This document shows positions 20,754 through 29,471 of a DNA stretch of 64,000 nt, piece by piece (within the stretch, counting starts at the first letter, position 1; each line of letters starts with the position of its first letter). Origin of the DNA: Saccharomonospora amisosensis (lineage in GTDB: Bacteria; Actinomycetota; Actinomycetes; Mycobacteriales; Pseudonocardiaceae); assembly GCF_011761185.1 (NCBI RefSeq), contig NZ_JAAOYM010000001.1, positions 2,666,001-2,730,000 of the forward strand. The letters are read 5' to 3'. The notes beneath the pieces were generated by a model, which was given only the letters and a program-made list of their open reading frames with translations, made no database searches and had not been told where the DNA came from. The translations under genes were made by a program, and so were the position numbers.

Positions 20754-21407
20754 TCACTCCTCCATCGGGGGCTCGTCGGAGGCTTCCCGCCGAGCCCATT
20801 CGGCCGCGACGCGTTCCCAGGCGCGCCCCCACGCGCGCAGCCGGTAGCCCGCCAGCACGGCCTTGACCGACCCGTATCCGGCGGCGAGCCCGGCCGCCGC
20901 CGCCAACCAGGTACCGATGCCCGCCGCCGCGGCGATCCCGCCTGCCCGCCGCGTACTCACCGGCGAGGGCACCATCTCGCCGCGACGATCCAGCCACACG
21001 ACGCGCTCGGCGCCCGCCTTCGTGCCCGCGGCGACGGAGATGAGCCCGCGCCGCCGCTGCCCCTGCTGGGTGCGCCAGCGGCCCGGCACGCGTACGCGCG
21101 AGCCGACGACGGGTACGCGGGCGCGGGTCGCGTCGGCGAGCACCACGGCGGTCACCGGGTGCCGATCAGCGGCCTGCTCCCGCGCGAGCCGGACCTGGCG
21201 GGCGTAGGCACGACCGCCCACCGCCACCGCCGCAGGCACGGCCAGCAGCGCCAGCAGCACCGTGACGGCGAACGCCGCACCCTCCACCCGATCGACACGG
21301 CGCACGAGCGGTCCAGGGCCGGGCAGCACGTGCCGCCACGGCCCCCGCTTCGGGCCCTGCGGGCGCTGTGAGCCCTGCGGGCTGCTCAGCTCAAGCAGTT
21401 CGGGCAC
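20754..21407 (-). CDS. Rv1733c-like two-helix membrane protein
   Basis: A 217-residue homologue of Mtb Rv1733c, a DosR-regulon membrane antigen. Shared features are NPLVR-like [20 protein letters not shown] with the first membrane helix (about residues 45-65), a central soluble domain ([17 protein letters not shown], then [20 protein letters not shown]) and a second helix near 160-185 followed by a Trp/Arg-rich tail. The GTG start at 21407 has an AGGAAGG site 5 nt upstream and fits the family length; a longer frame covers the promoter box. The biochemical function is unknown. It is divergent from the Hsp20 gene, sharing box G. Confidence 0.82.
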   Translation of the reverse strand: MPELLELSSPQGSQRPQGPKRGPWRHVLPGPGPLVRRVDRVEGAAFAVTVLLALLAVPAAVAVGGRAYARQVRLAREQAADRHPVTAVVLADATRARVPVVGSRVRVPGRWRTQQGQRRRGLISVAAGTKAGAERVVWLDRRGEMVPSPVSTRRAGGIAAAAGIGTWLAAAAGLAAGYGSVKAVLAGYRLRAWGRAWERVAAEWARREASDEPPMEE

Positions 21408-21478
21408 CGCCTTCCTCGCCCTTCCTCGCCGCACCGGACTTTCCCGCGAGCCTGTCCCGCGCGCGGGCGCGGTAGCGA

Positions 21479-21493
21479 GGGTCTTTGGTCCCG
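21479..21493. promoter_or_regulatory. DosR-box-like site G
   Basis: GGGTCTTTGGTCCCG is the same core as site A (GGGTCTTTGGTCCC). It lies 72 bp from the Rv1733c-like start (21407, minus) and 100 bp from the Hsp20 start (21593, plus). In Mtb the homologous hspX and Rv1733c genes are both directly DosR-controlled. Confidence 0.75.
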
Positions 21494-21592
21494 GTCCGGT
21501 CCTACTGACGGCCCTACCCGTCCCGACCAGGCGCGGAGTGCGATGGGAGGCACCAAACCGAACCGTGAACCAGTTGGAGGAAAGGGGTCCAC

Positions 21593-22012
21593 ATGACTGT
21601 GCCCGCACGCCGCCAGAGCCACTCGCTACTGCCGGACTTTCAAGAACTGATGGACATGTTCCCGACCTTCGGGGCGCTTCGCCCGTTCGACTTCCACACC
21701 ATCCGGGTGGAGGACAAGGTCGAGGAGGGCCGCTACCTGCTGCGCGCCGAACTGCCCGGCGTCGACGTCGACAAGGACCTGAACCTGACGGTGTCGAACG
21801 GCCTGCTGACGATCGAGGCCACCCGCTCGGAGGAGAAGGCGGAGAAGGGGCGTTCGGAGTTCCGGTACGGCTCGTTCAGCCGCACAGTGGCGCTTCCCGA
21901 GGGCGCCAAGGAGGACACCATCGAGGCCAGCTACGACGACGGCATCCTGACGGTGACGGTCGAGCTGGGCCGCACCGAGGAGCGCGCCAAGCAGATCCCG
22001 GTCCGGCACTGA
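21593..22012 (+). CDS. HspX/Acr-like small heat shock protein (Hsp20)
   Basis: A 139-residue alpha-crystallin protein very close to Mtb HspX (Rv2031c, the DosR regulon hallmark). It has a short N-terminus [21 protein letters not shown], an alpha-crystallin domain (about 37-128) with [39 protein letters not shown] and DDGILTVTV, and a C-terminal I-x-V element (IPV). ATG 21593 follows an AGGAAAGG site. An ATP-independent chaperone that forms oligomers and protects proteins in stasis. A hairpin separates it from the PEP synthase gene, so the latter may be expressed at a lower level from the same promoter. Confidence 0.94.
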   Translation: MTVPARRQSHSLLPDFQELMDMFPTFGALRPFDFHTIRVEDKVEEGRYLLRAELPGVDVDKDLNLTVSNGLLTIEATRSEEKAEKGRSEFRYGSFSRTVALPEGAKEDTIEASYDDGILTVTVELGRTEERAKQIPVRH

Positions 22013-22041
22013 GCAACCCCGATATCCACCCCACTCGACTC

Positions 22042-22069
22042 GGTGGCGGCCCGCATCCGGGCCGCCACC
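22042..22069 (+). terminator. Hairpin between hsp20 and PEP synthase genes
   Basis: A perfect 12-bp stem GGTGGCGGCCCG / CGGGCCGCCACC with a 4-nt loop (CATC). It can act as a partial terminator or 3'-stabiliser that sets the ratio of chaperone to PEP synthase. No separate promoter is evident in the 23 bp that follow. Confidence 0.7.
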
Positions 22070-22092
22070 CGCATGCTTCACAGGAGAAACCG

Positions 22093-24408
22093 ATGGCACG
22101 GCACGTCGCCTGGCTGACCGAGCTGACCGCGCGCGACACCACGCTGGCCGGGGGCAAGGGCGCGAACCTGGGCGAACTCGCCTCCGCGTCGATGCCCGTG
22201 CCACCAGGGTTCGTGGTGACCGCGCAGGCCTACCGTGACTCGATGGACGCCGGGGGTGTGCGTGCCGAGCTGCGCGAACTGGTCGCCAAGATCGGCGACG
22301 ACGTGGAGGCCGCCTCGCAGCGGCTGCAGGCCCTGGTGCGCAAGGCCGGGGTGGCGCCACAGGTCGCAGCCGCGGTCAGGCAGGCCTACCACGAACTGGG
22401 AGGCAGTGTCGAAGCCGGTGCTGCCGGTGAGGTCGGTGAGGCCGGTGGGGTCACCGTCGCGGTGCGCTCCTCGGCGACCTCCGAGGACTCCCCCGGAGCG
22501 TCGTTCGCGGGAATGAACCGTTCCTTCACCAACGTGACCGGGCCGGACGCGCTCGTTTCGGCGGTGCTGTCGTGCTGGGAGTCGCTGTTCGGTGCCCGCT
22601 CGCTGGCCTACCGGCAGGAGCAGGGCATCACCGACGAGCCGATCATCGCCGTGGTGGTCCAGCGAATGGTCACCACCGACCGCTCCGGCGTGATCTTCAC
22701 CGTCGATCCCTCGACCCGCGATCGCGACACCCTGGTGGTGGAGGCCGTGCTCGGCCAGGGCGAGGTGCTGGTCAGCGGAGCCGTCGAACCCGACACCTAC
22801 CTGCTGTCCAAACCGGACGCCAAGTTGCTCAGCACCCGGCTGGGGCACCAGAACTACGAGATCGTTCGCACTCCGGGTGGCGAGAAGCGCGTCGAGCTTC
22901 CCGACGGGGACCAGCCTGCCGTGCTGCGGCCGGAGGAGGCGATGGAACTGGCCCGGATCGGGATACGGGTGGAGGAGCACTACGCAACCCCGCAGGACAT
23001 CGAGTGGGCGGCATCCGGCGACGACATCTGGCTGGTGCAGACCAGACCGATCACGACACTGGGCCCGAAACGCACCCGAGCGCGGGGACGCACCGGCGGC
23101 GACACGGGCGGCGCCAAGGGCGGCGACGTGCTGCTGACCGGCCTCGCGGCCGCCCCCGGCGTCGGCGGCGGGGCGGTGCGCGTGCTCTCCGCCCCGTCGG
23201 AAGGCAAGAAGCTGCGCGACGGGGAGATCCTCGTCGCGGAGATGACCAACCCCGACTGGGTGCCCACCATTCGCCGTGCCGGCGCGCTGGTCACCGACCA
23301 GGGCGGGATGACCTGCCACGCGGCGATCGTCGCCCGCGAGCTGGGCGTCCCGTGCGTGGTCGGTACCCATTCGGCCACCCGCGACCTCACCGACGGCCAA
23401 CTGGTGACGGTGGACGGTTCGGCGGGCACGGTCAGCGCGGGCGAGCGGGCGCGGACGCGGCCACAGCCCGAGTGGGCTCCACCGCCCACTGCGGCGGCCG
23501 TCGAGTCGCTCGGCACCCGGCTGTACGTCAACCTCGCGATGCCGGATGCCGCGCAGCGGGCCGCGGCGCTGCCGGTGGACGGCGTTGGCCTGCTTCGGGC
23601 GGAGTTCCTGCTCACCGAGGCGCTGCAGGGCAGGCACCCCCGCGCGTTCCTGGCCGACCGTGGACCGGAGCCGTTCGTGGCGGCCATGTCGCAGGCATTG
23701 CTGAAGATCAGCACCGCGTTCGCGCCCCGGCCGGTGATCTACCGTACGACGGACTTTCGCACCAACGAGTTCCGCGGCCTGCAGGGCGGCGAGCGGTTCG
23801 AACCGGTGGAGAGCAACCCGATGATCGGCTACCGCGGCTGCTACCGCTACGTCGATGATCCCGAACTGTTCCGGCTGGAACTGGCCGCGTTGGCCAGGGT
23901 GCGGGAACGCACGCCGAACCTGCATCTGATGTTGCCGTTCGTGCGCACCCGCTGGGAACTGGAGGCCTGCCTGGAACTCGTGGACGCCAGCCCGCTCGGC
24001 CGGCACCGCGGCCTGCACCGCTGGATCATGGCCGAGGTGCCGTCGGTGGCGTACTGGATCGGCGAGTACGCGCGCATGGGCGTGGACGGGGTCTCGATCG
24101 GCAGCAACGACCTCACCCAGCTCATGCTCGGCGTGGACCGGGACTCCCGGCTGTGCGCTCCGCTGTTCGACGAGAGCGACCCCGCCGTGCTCGACGCGAT
24201 CGCCCGGATCGTGCACGCCTGTCACGACGCGGGCATCACCTCGTCGCTGTGCGGGCAGGCACCCTCGACCAACCCCGACTTCGCCGAGCACCTGGTGCGG
24301 CTGGGTATCACGTCCATCTCGGTGAACACCGACAGCGTGACCTCGGCGCGAGCCGCGATCGGGTCGGCGGAGCGGCGGATGCTGCTGGCCGACGCCAGGC
24401 GCGAGTAG
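22093..24408 (+). CDS. ppsA: Phosphoenolpyruvate synthase
   Basis: A 771-residue PEP synthase (pyruvate + ATP + water to PEP + AMP + Pi). The N-terminal ATP-grasp domain begins [21 protein letters not shown] and contains [17 protein letters not shown]. The swivelling phosphohistidine domain has [21 protein letters not shown] with His409. The C-terminal TIM-barrel ends with [16 protein letters not shown] and the catalytic SSLCGQAPS Cys at 720. ATG 22093 has an AGGAG site. It lies 80 bp after hsp20 on the same strand across a hairpin. Inference: gluconeogenic rerouting of pyruvate when respiration stalls, fitting the dormancy island. Confidence 0.94.
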   Translation: MARHVAWLTELTARDTTLAGGKGANLGELASASMPVPPGFVVTAQAYRDSMDAGGVRAELRELVAKIGDDVEAASQRLQALVRKAGVAPQVAAAVRQAYHELGGSVEAGAAGEVGEAGGVTVAVRSSATSEDSPGASFAGMNRSFTNVTGPDALVSAVLSCWESLFGARSLAYRQEQGITDEPIIAVVVQRMVTTDRSGVIFTVDPSTRDRDTLVVEAVLGQGEVLVSGAVEPDTYLLSKPDAKLLSTRLGHQNYEIVRTPGGEKRVELPDGDQPAVLRPEEAMELARIGIRVEEHYATPQDIEWAASGDDIWLVQTRPITTLGPKRTRARGRTGGDTGGAKGGDVLLTGLAAAPGVGGGAVRVLSAPSEGKKLRDGEILVAEMTNPDWVPTIRRAGALVTDQGGMTCHAAIVARELGVPCVVGTHSATRDLTDGQLVTVDGSAGTVSAGERARTRPQPEWAPPPTAAAVESLGTRLYVNLAMPDAAQRAAALPVDGVGLLRAEFLLTEALQGRHPRAFLADRGPEPFVAAMSQALLKISTAFAPRPVIYRTTDFRTNEFRGLQGGERFEPVESNPMIGYRGCYRYVDDPELFRLELAALARVRERTPNLHLMLPFVRTRWELEACLELVDASPLGRHRGLHRWIMAEVPSVAYWIGEYARMGVDGVSIGSNDLTQLMLGVDRDSRLCAPLFDESDPAVLDAIARIVHACHDAGITSSLCGQAPSTNPDFAEHLVRLGITSISVNTDSVTSARAAIGSAERRMLLADARRE

Positions 24409-24418
24409 CGAGCCCGCA

Positions 24419-24459
24419 CGCGGTTCGGGGCTCCGCATCGGCGGCTACCCCGAACCGCG
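24419..24459. terminator. Bidirectional hairpin between convergent genes
   Basis: CGCGGTTCGGGG (24419-24430) pairs perfectly with CCCCGAACCGCG (24448-24459), with a 17-nt loop. It is located between the PEP synthase and double-USP genes. Confidence 0.78.
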
Positions 24460-24468
24460 GCCTTCGGC

Positions 24469-25365
24469 TCACTCCCTCGGGCGGACGATCGCCACCGGGC
24501 AGGTGGTGACGGTGTGCAGCAGCGCCTGGCTGGTGGAGCCGAGCAGGGTTCCCGACACCACTCCCCGTCCGTGCGAGCCGACCACGATCAACTGTGCGTG
24601 CCGCGCGGCGTCGAGCAGGGCGTCGGCGGGTTTGCCCGCGCGCACCACGTGCTCGCTGACCTCGACATCGGGGTACTTCTCCCGCCACGGCAGCAGATCG
24701 GTGCGCAACGCGCGCAGTTCCTGCTCGGTGACCTTGTCGAGTTCGTCCCGGACCGGCAGCCCCGACCAGGCGGCGTCGGCCAGCGACTCGTGCCACACGC
24801 GCACGGCGACCAGCCTGGCGCGTCTGGCAGCGGCGACGTCGAAGCCGAGGCCCAGCGCCTCGACGCCCAGCGCCGACCCGTCGGCGCCAACCACCACGTC
24901 GCCGGTGTCGACCGTCGCCGTGCCCGCGGGCAGCACCACCACAGGGCAGGCGGCGTGCGCGGCGACCGTCGAGGCCACCGAACCCACCAACAGCCTGCGG
25001 AACCCGCCGTAGCCGCGGGTGCCGAGCACCAGCAGCGACGCGCTTCGGGACTCCTCGATCAGGGTGTCGCTGGTTTGCCCCAGTCGCACGTCGGTCTCGA
25101 CCCTTGCCTCGGGGACCTCGTCGGTGGCCATGTCCTCGGCCTCGGACAGCCACTTACGCCCGGAGTCCAGCCACGCGCTGGCGTAGCTCGGTGGCGGTGC
25201 CGTCACATGCGGGTTGAGCGGCGGCAGGTCGGCGACGTAAAGCAGCCGCAACGGCACGCCCAACCGGACCGCCTGCCGCGCCGCCCACCGGGTCGCGTCC
25301 ATCGCCGACGGTGACCCGTCCACTCCCGCCACCACGGGGCGGTCAGCTCGGTTGCCGTTCGTCAT
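24469..25365 (-). CDS. Tandem-domain universal stress protein
   Basis: A 298-residue double USP. Domain 1 starts VVAGVDGSPSAMDATRWAA and carries GTRGYGGFRRLLVGS. Domain 2 starts VVVGADGSALGVEAL and carries GSHGRGVVSGTLLGS. ATG 25365. It lies 97 bp downstream of the GNAT/acyl-CoA synthetase gene on the same strand, so it could be the last gene of that operon. The gap is made of TTCGGTGTTCTCGG-like tandem motifs (about 25427-25460). No DosR-like box was found directly upstream. An ATP-binding stress protein by family. Confidence 0.92.
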   Translation of the reverse strand: MTNGNRADRPVVAGVDGSPSAMDATRWAARQAVRLGVPLRLLYVADLPPLNPHVTAPPPSYASAWLDSGRKWLSEAEDMATDEVPEARVETDVRLGQTSDTLIEESRSASLLVLGTRGYGGFRRLLVGSVASTVAAHAACPVVVLPAGTATVDTGDVVVGADGSALGVEALGLGFDVAAARRARLVAVRVWHESLADAAWSGLPVRDELDKVTEQELRALRTDLLPWREKYPDVEVSEHVVRAGKPADALLDAARHAQLIVVGSHGRGVVSGTLLGSTSQALLHTVTTCPVAIVRPRE

Positions 25366-25461
25366 GTCGTTGCCTCCACCTCGGGCGTGTTCGCGGGAAA
25401 GCCAGTGCTCTCAGTGCCTTGTGCTTCGGTGTTCTCGGTTGCTTCGGTGTTCTCGGGTGCT

Positions 25462-28131
25462 TCAGTGCTTCAGGTAACGCAGGTACGGGTCGCCGGACAG
25501 GTGGCCGCGCACGCGTACCCGGCTGTCCAGCACCACGCAGCCGTCCTCGGTGGCCACGAGCGGGTTGAGGTCGAGTTCGGCGACGTCGGGCAGCGCCACG
25601 GCCAGCAGTCCCACCCGCATCAGCACGTCACGCACGGCGGCCACCGGCAGCTGCCGCAGCAGCTCGGGTGAGCTGCGCAGGCCGGCGATGAGGCGGTCGG
25701 CGTCGGATTCGGTCAGCGGAGCGAGCCGGGCGCTTCGGTCGGCGATGAGGTCGGTGTCCACGCCACCGAGCCCGAACACCACCAACGGGCCGAACACCTC
25801 GTCGGCGTTGATCCCGACGAGCAGTTCCCTGCCCTTGGGCACCATCGGCTGCACCACCACGCTGTGCAGCGAGCCGCCGAAGCGTTCCCGGAACGTGGCG
25901 AAGACCTCGCGCACTCCCTCGGCATCGCGCACGTCGAGCGCGACTCCCCCGCCCGCGCTCTTGTGCAGCAGGCCTTCCGCGTTGGCCTTCAACGCAACGG
26001 GGCGCCCGCCCATGCTCTCGAACAGCTCCACCGCTTCCGCCTCGTCGGCCGCGACAGCGGTCGGCACGGTGGGGATTGCGAAGTAGCGCAGCAGCGCGCC
26101 CACCTCGGCGGGAGTCAGCCAGCCGTCACCGTGGTTCTGCGCCAGCGCCTCGGCCACGAGGGTGCGGGCACCGTCCACGTCGATGCCGGGCAGGTGAGGC
26201 GTCTCACCGGACGGCTGCGCCAGCCAGCGCGCGTAGCCGGCCAGCCTGCCGAGTGCCTGCGCGGCGTGCTCGGGGTCGGAGTAGCTGGCCGTGACCGGGC
26301 CGACCAGGTCGTCGGTCAGCGGCACCACTGGCGCGAGCTGGCCTGGCCGTACGACCACGATCGGCTTGCCGCGCAGCGACACCCGCTGGCTCAGCGCGTC
26401 CGCCGGGTCTCCCACGGCCGTCGGTGCCGTGGCCACGATCACCGCGTCGACACCCGGGTCCTCCACGACAGCGTCCACACAGGCGCCGAACGCAAGTGGA
26501 TGCACCGCGGCGGTGGTGTCCACCGGGTTGCGCGGGCTGGCCTGCTCGGGCAGCAGCGCGCGCAGCCGCACCAGTGTCTCCTCCGTCAGCTCCGGCAGTG
26601 CGAGGCCGTGCCTGGCGCAGGCGTCCACGGCCAGCACCCCGGTGCCGCCCGCGTTGCTCACGACGGCGACACGGTTTCCCGAAGGCAAGCCCTGCCAACG
26701 CAGCGCGGCGAGCACGGTCAGCAGCTCGGTGACGGTGTCGACGGCGAGCACCCCCGCCTGCTCGAACAGCGCGTCCCTGCTGACGGCCGGTGTCGCCGCC
26801 GCGGCGGTGTGCGAGGCGGCGGCGCGCTGTGCCAGTGCGGTGTTGGCGCCACGCACGGCGAGCACCGGCTTCTCGCGGGCCAGTGAGCGGGCGAGCAGGC
26901 CGAACTTGCGCGGGTTGCCGAAGGACTCCAGGTACAGCACGGCCGCGGCGGTGCGATCGTCGTGCTGCCACCACAGCAGCAGGTCGTTGCCGCTTACGTC
27001 GTACTTGTCACCGGCCGAGACCACATTGGACACCCCGAGGCCGGCGGCGGCGAGCAGTTCGGTGAGCGCGATCGCCACCCCGCCGGACTGCGTCATCACG
27101 CCGATGTCGCCGCCCGCCACGGCCGAGCGCAGGAACGTCGCGTTCATCCGCACGTTCGGATCGGTGTTGACCACGCCGATGCAGTTGGGCCCGACAACCC
27201 TGATCCCGTACCGGCGCACGGCGGTGAGCACGCGGTCGGTGTCGTCGGGCGAAAGCCCCGCGGTGATGATGACGACGGCGCGCACACCGCGTCGCCCGCA
27301 GTCCTCGACCGCGTCGGCGACCGCGGGCGCGGGCACCGCCACGACGGCCAGCTCGGGTGTTCGCGGCAGGTCGGCCACGCTGGGACGGCACTCGATGCCG
27401 AGTATCCGCTCGGCGTGCGGGTTGACCGCGAACAGCGCGCCGGTGAAGCCTGCTTCGATGAGGTTGGCAAGCACCGCGTGCCCCACCGAGCTCTCCCGCC
27501 TGCTCGCTCCGATGACGGCGATGGAGGCGGGTTCGAGCACGTGCCGCAGGCTGGCGACCTCGGCGACCCGTTCACGCGTCGCCACCGTTTCCAGGTAGCG
27601 CTCGCCACCGTCAAGTTGCAGCACGATCTCGCGTTCGGGGCCCTGTGCGGTGCTCGTCATCGGCAGCCCGAAGTCTCGCAGCAGCCGCAGCATGCGAGTG
27701 TTCTCCGCCGAAACCACGGCGAGCAGCCGGTTGATGCCGCGCGCCCTCGCGGTGGAGACCAGTTGCTCAAGCAGCAGTGTGCCGACGCCTTCGGCTCTGG
27801 CGGTGGCGTCGACGGCAAGCGCGATCTCCGCGATCCCGGGGTCGGCCAGTGTCTCGTAGTTGGCGACCCCGACGAGCCTGCCATCGAGGAAGGCGCCCGC
27901 GGCGGCATGCCTTGGGCCGGTCTCGGCCGCGATGGCCTCGGCCAGCCTGTCGAGGTGGGCCGGCGCTGGGCCGAAGAAGCGCAGGTAGCTGTCGCGCTCA
28001 CCGAACGCGCTGTGCAGCCGCGTCACCTCGGGTGCGTCCGACGGTACGAGCGGCCGGATCAGTACGACGCGGCCGTCAGCGAGCAGGCCTCGGTGGCCGA
28101 GGTGCTCGACGGTGGTTGTCACCGGGTTCAC
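25462..28131 (-). CDS. GNAT acetyltransferase fused to NDP-forming acyl-CoA synthetase-like domains
   Basis: 889 residues. The N-terminal GNAT domain (about 20-175, with the acetyl-CoA loop DATARAEGVGTLLLEQLV) is joined to an ADP-forming acetyl-CoA-synthetase-like module: CoA-binding domain (about 190-320, SIAVIGASRRESSVGHAVL), ligase domains with VMTQSGGVAIAL and the ASHTAA His region, and a C-terminal ATP-grasp (about 660-880, VALKANAEGLLHKSAGGGV). This is the actinobacterial arrangement of the Pat lysine acetyltransferase family, reversed relative to E. coli Pat (YfiQ), where GNAT is C-terminal. Known for the family: acetylates acyl-CoA synthetases, sometimes cAMP- or CoA-regulated. Its start overlaps the upstream USP stop by 4 nt. 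Target proteins are unknown. Confidence 0.88.
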   Translation of the reverse strand: MNPVTTTVEHLGHRGLLADGRVVLIRPLVPSDAPEVTRLHSAFGERDSYLRFFGPAPAHLDRLAEAIAAETGPRHAAAGAFLDGRLVGVANYETLADPGIAEIALAVDATARAEGVGTLLLEQLVSTARARGINRLLAVVSAENTRMLRLLRDFGLPMTSTAQGPEREIVLQLDGGERYLETVATRERVAEVASLRHVLEPASIAVIGASRRESSVGHAVLANLIEAGFTGALFAVNPHAERILGIECRPSVADLPRTPELAVVAVPAPAVADAVEDCGRRGVRAVVIITAGLSPDDTDRVLTAVRRYGIRVVGPNCIGVVNTDPNVRMNATFLRSAVAGGDIGVMTQSGGVAIALTELLAAAGLGVSNVVSAGDKYDVSGNDLLLWWQHDDRTAAAVLYLESFGNPRKFGLLARSLAREKPVLAVRGANTALAQRAAASHTAAAATPAVSRDALFEQAGVLAVDTVTELLTVLAALRWQGLPSGNRVAVVSNAGGTGVLAVDACARHGLALPELTEETLVRLRALLPEQASPRNPVDTTAAVHPLAFGACVDAVVEDPGVDAVIVATAPTAVGDPADALSQRVSLRGKPIVVVRPGQLAPVVPLTDDLVGPVTASYSDPEHAAQALGRLAGYARWLAQPSGETPHLPGIDVDGARTLVAEALAQNHGDGWLTPAEVGALLRYFAIPTVPTAVAADEAEAVELFESMGGRPVALKANAEGLLHKSAGGGVALDVRDAEGVREVFATFRERFGGSLHSVVVQPMVPKGRELLVGINADEVFGPLVVFGLGGVDTDLIADRSARLAPLTESDADRLIAGLRSSPELLRQLPVAAVRDVLMRVGLLAVALPDVAELDLNPLVATEDGCVVLDSRVRVRGHLSGDPYLRYLKH

Positions 28132-28664
28132 TCCTCACCGGGCTCGCGGTTTCGGCCCGACCCAGTGGACGCGCCCGCCACCGAAGCCGGTTCGGCGGGC
28201 CGCCAGGCATCGGCGCCCTGCTCGTCCTGCGCCCTCGGCGGTACCACGACCACGGGCACGCTGGCGTTCTTCGCGCAGGCGGCACTGACCGAGCCGAGTA
28301 TGGTCTTGCGCAGCTTCTGGTCACGGTGCCTGGCGACGACGAGCAACGCCGCTCGACGTGCCGCTTCCACGAGCACCGTGCTCGCCGGTCCCTCCAGCAC
28401 CACCGGCACGATCGTTGGCAGCTCGGCGCGGCCGCGAGCCGCTGCGGCGATGGCGTCGTCGAGCAGGCGCTCGTAGCGGGCACGGATGTCCTCGACGCGC
28501 TTCCAGGCGAAGTCGTGGGTGACGTCGACCGACCACACGGCGATGGCGCGGACCTCACTTCCGCGTGCGAGCGCCTCCTCGATGGCCCAGCCGAGTGCCC
28601 GCACGGAGGCGTCGGAGCCGTCCACACCGACCACGATCGGTCCGCCGCTCGCGGCGCGTGTCAT
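28128..28664 (-). CDS. Universal stress protein with degenerate ATP motif
   Basis: A 178-residue single USP. The N-terminal element IVVGVDGSDASVRAL is normal. The usual G-2x-G-9x-G(S/T) reads ARHRDQKLRKTILGS, losing the first two glycines, so ATP binding is doubtful. The extra C-terminal tail (about 140-178) is charged and disordered. ATG 28664 overlaps the upstream small gene by 4 nt and its own stop overlaps the GNAT-synthetase gene by 4 nt, giving a tightly coupled three-gene operon. This type of USP may signal by protein contact, perhaps with the acetyltransferase next door (inference). Confidence 0.85.
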   Translation of the reverse strand: MTRAASGGPIVVGVDGSDASVRALGWAIEEALARGSEVRAIAVWSVDVTHDFAWKRVEDIRARYERLLDDAIAAAARGRAELPTIVPVVLEGPASTVLVEAARRAALLVVARHRDQKLRKTILGSVSAACAKNASVPVVVVPPRAQDEQGADAWRPAEPASVAGASTGSGRNREPGEE

Positions 28665-29071
28665 GCCGTCCTCCCCTGTACCCACTCGGTGTCGTCGCCG
28701 TGTGCCCGTAGCCAACCCCGGCAGGCGTCGGCCAGCCCGTCGGCGAGGACCGCGGTGACGTGGTTCTCCAGGCCGATCGGCACCGTTGGCATGCGCCCGG
28801 CTTCGGCATCGGTCACCGCGGTGGGTACCCGGGCGCGCAGCGCGCACACGGCGCCGAACTCGCGCGCCGTCAGCTGCTCGCCGACCGAACGGACGTCCAC
28901 GAGCAGGTCGACGCCACCGGGCTCGTCGAGCGGGCAGCGCGACCCTGGTTCAAGTGCCCTGCACAGGCCGGTGGCGGTATGGCAGGTGCTCACCCGGCAG
29001 CCGAGGTCGCGCAGCCGGGGCAGGACCCGCGCGGAGTCCCCGAAGTTCGCTTCGGTAACCAGTACGTGCAT
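28661..29071 (-). CDS. Uncharacterised 136-residue protein, first gene of USP/acetyltransferase operon
   Basis: I do not recognise a named family. It starts MHVLVTEANFGDSARVLPRL and has alternating hydrophobic strands that resemble a Rossmann-like or receiver-like fold (VDLLVDVRS in the middle could be the third strand with Asp). It lacks a clear phospho-acceptor pattern. ATG 29071 has a strong GAGGAGG site. It overlaps the downstream USP gene by 4 nt (ATGA). Position suggests it acts with the degenerate USP and the acetyltransferase fusion. Confidence 0.75.
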   Translation of the reverse strand: MHVLVTEANFGDSARVLPRLRDLGCRVSTCHTATGLCRALEPGSRCPLDEPGGVDLLVDVRSVGEQLTAREFGAVCALRARVPTAVTDAEAGRMPTVPIGLENHVTAVLADGLADACRGWLRAHGDDTEWVQGRTA

Positions 29072-29380
29072 TCGTGGGCCTCCTCAGGCGTTCGCCCACT
29101 CACGCTCGTTCAGGCCGCCACGGTGCCGGTAGGGGCGAACTGCCTCTCTTACCTAGCGACGCGAGAGCCGGGCCGTATAGGTCGTTATACAGAACTCGGC
29201 CAGGCCTTGCCGGGCATGGACAACACTCCCGCAGCTTTTACAACGAAATTGTTGACCATCTTGTCGACCCCTGCGAAGGTTCGACCCGGGAACGACGCGT
29301 CCCATGGCAGGCGGCAGCCGCCCGGCTGCGCCGACCCACCGTGGATGGCGGGGCCAGAAGGGATCGAATCGCGATGTCAA
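29072..29380. other. Non-coding gap, relatively AT-rich
   Basis: No convincing gene. The stretch is clearly less GC-rich than its surroundings, particularly 29150-29275, and separates the dormancy island from the ABC importer operon. It holds a small inverted repeat CAAC-GAAATT-GTTG (29241-29254). Probably carries the divergent promoters for the 29071 operon and the importer operon. No DosR-like box was found. Confidence 0.6.
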
Positions 29381-29409
29381 GTGATGTATCTATCACCCAT
29401 GTAGGTGAT
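29381..29409. promoter_or_regulatory. Candidate operator with three GTGAT half-sites
   Basis: GTGAT-GTATCT-ATCAC forms an inverted repeat (29381-29396), followed 8 nt later by another GTGAT (29405-29409). The second and third half-sites make ATCACC-CATGTA-GGTGAT, so two overlapping palindromes share the middle half. It lies about 63-91 bp upstream of the substrate-binding protein start. The cognate regulator is not visible. Confidence 0.5.
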
Positions 29410-29471
29410 GAACTGGAATCGCTCTAGAGTCCGCGCAACGTAAACCAAGTTTTAGGCACAAGGGAGTGCCC

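Noticed and set aside
22078-24438. A 786-codon frame antisense to PEP synthase
   Set aside because: Shadow frame caused by third-position GC bias; no recognised domain, while the plus strand encodes a complete enzyme.
29153-29380. A 75-codon minus-strand frame in the gap before the importer
   Set aside because: No ribosome site or recognisable family, and the lower-GC composition suits a regulatory gap better.
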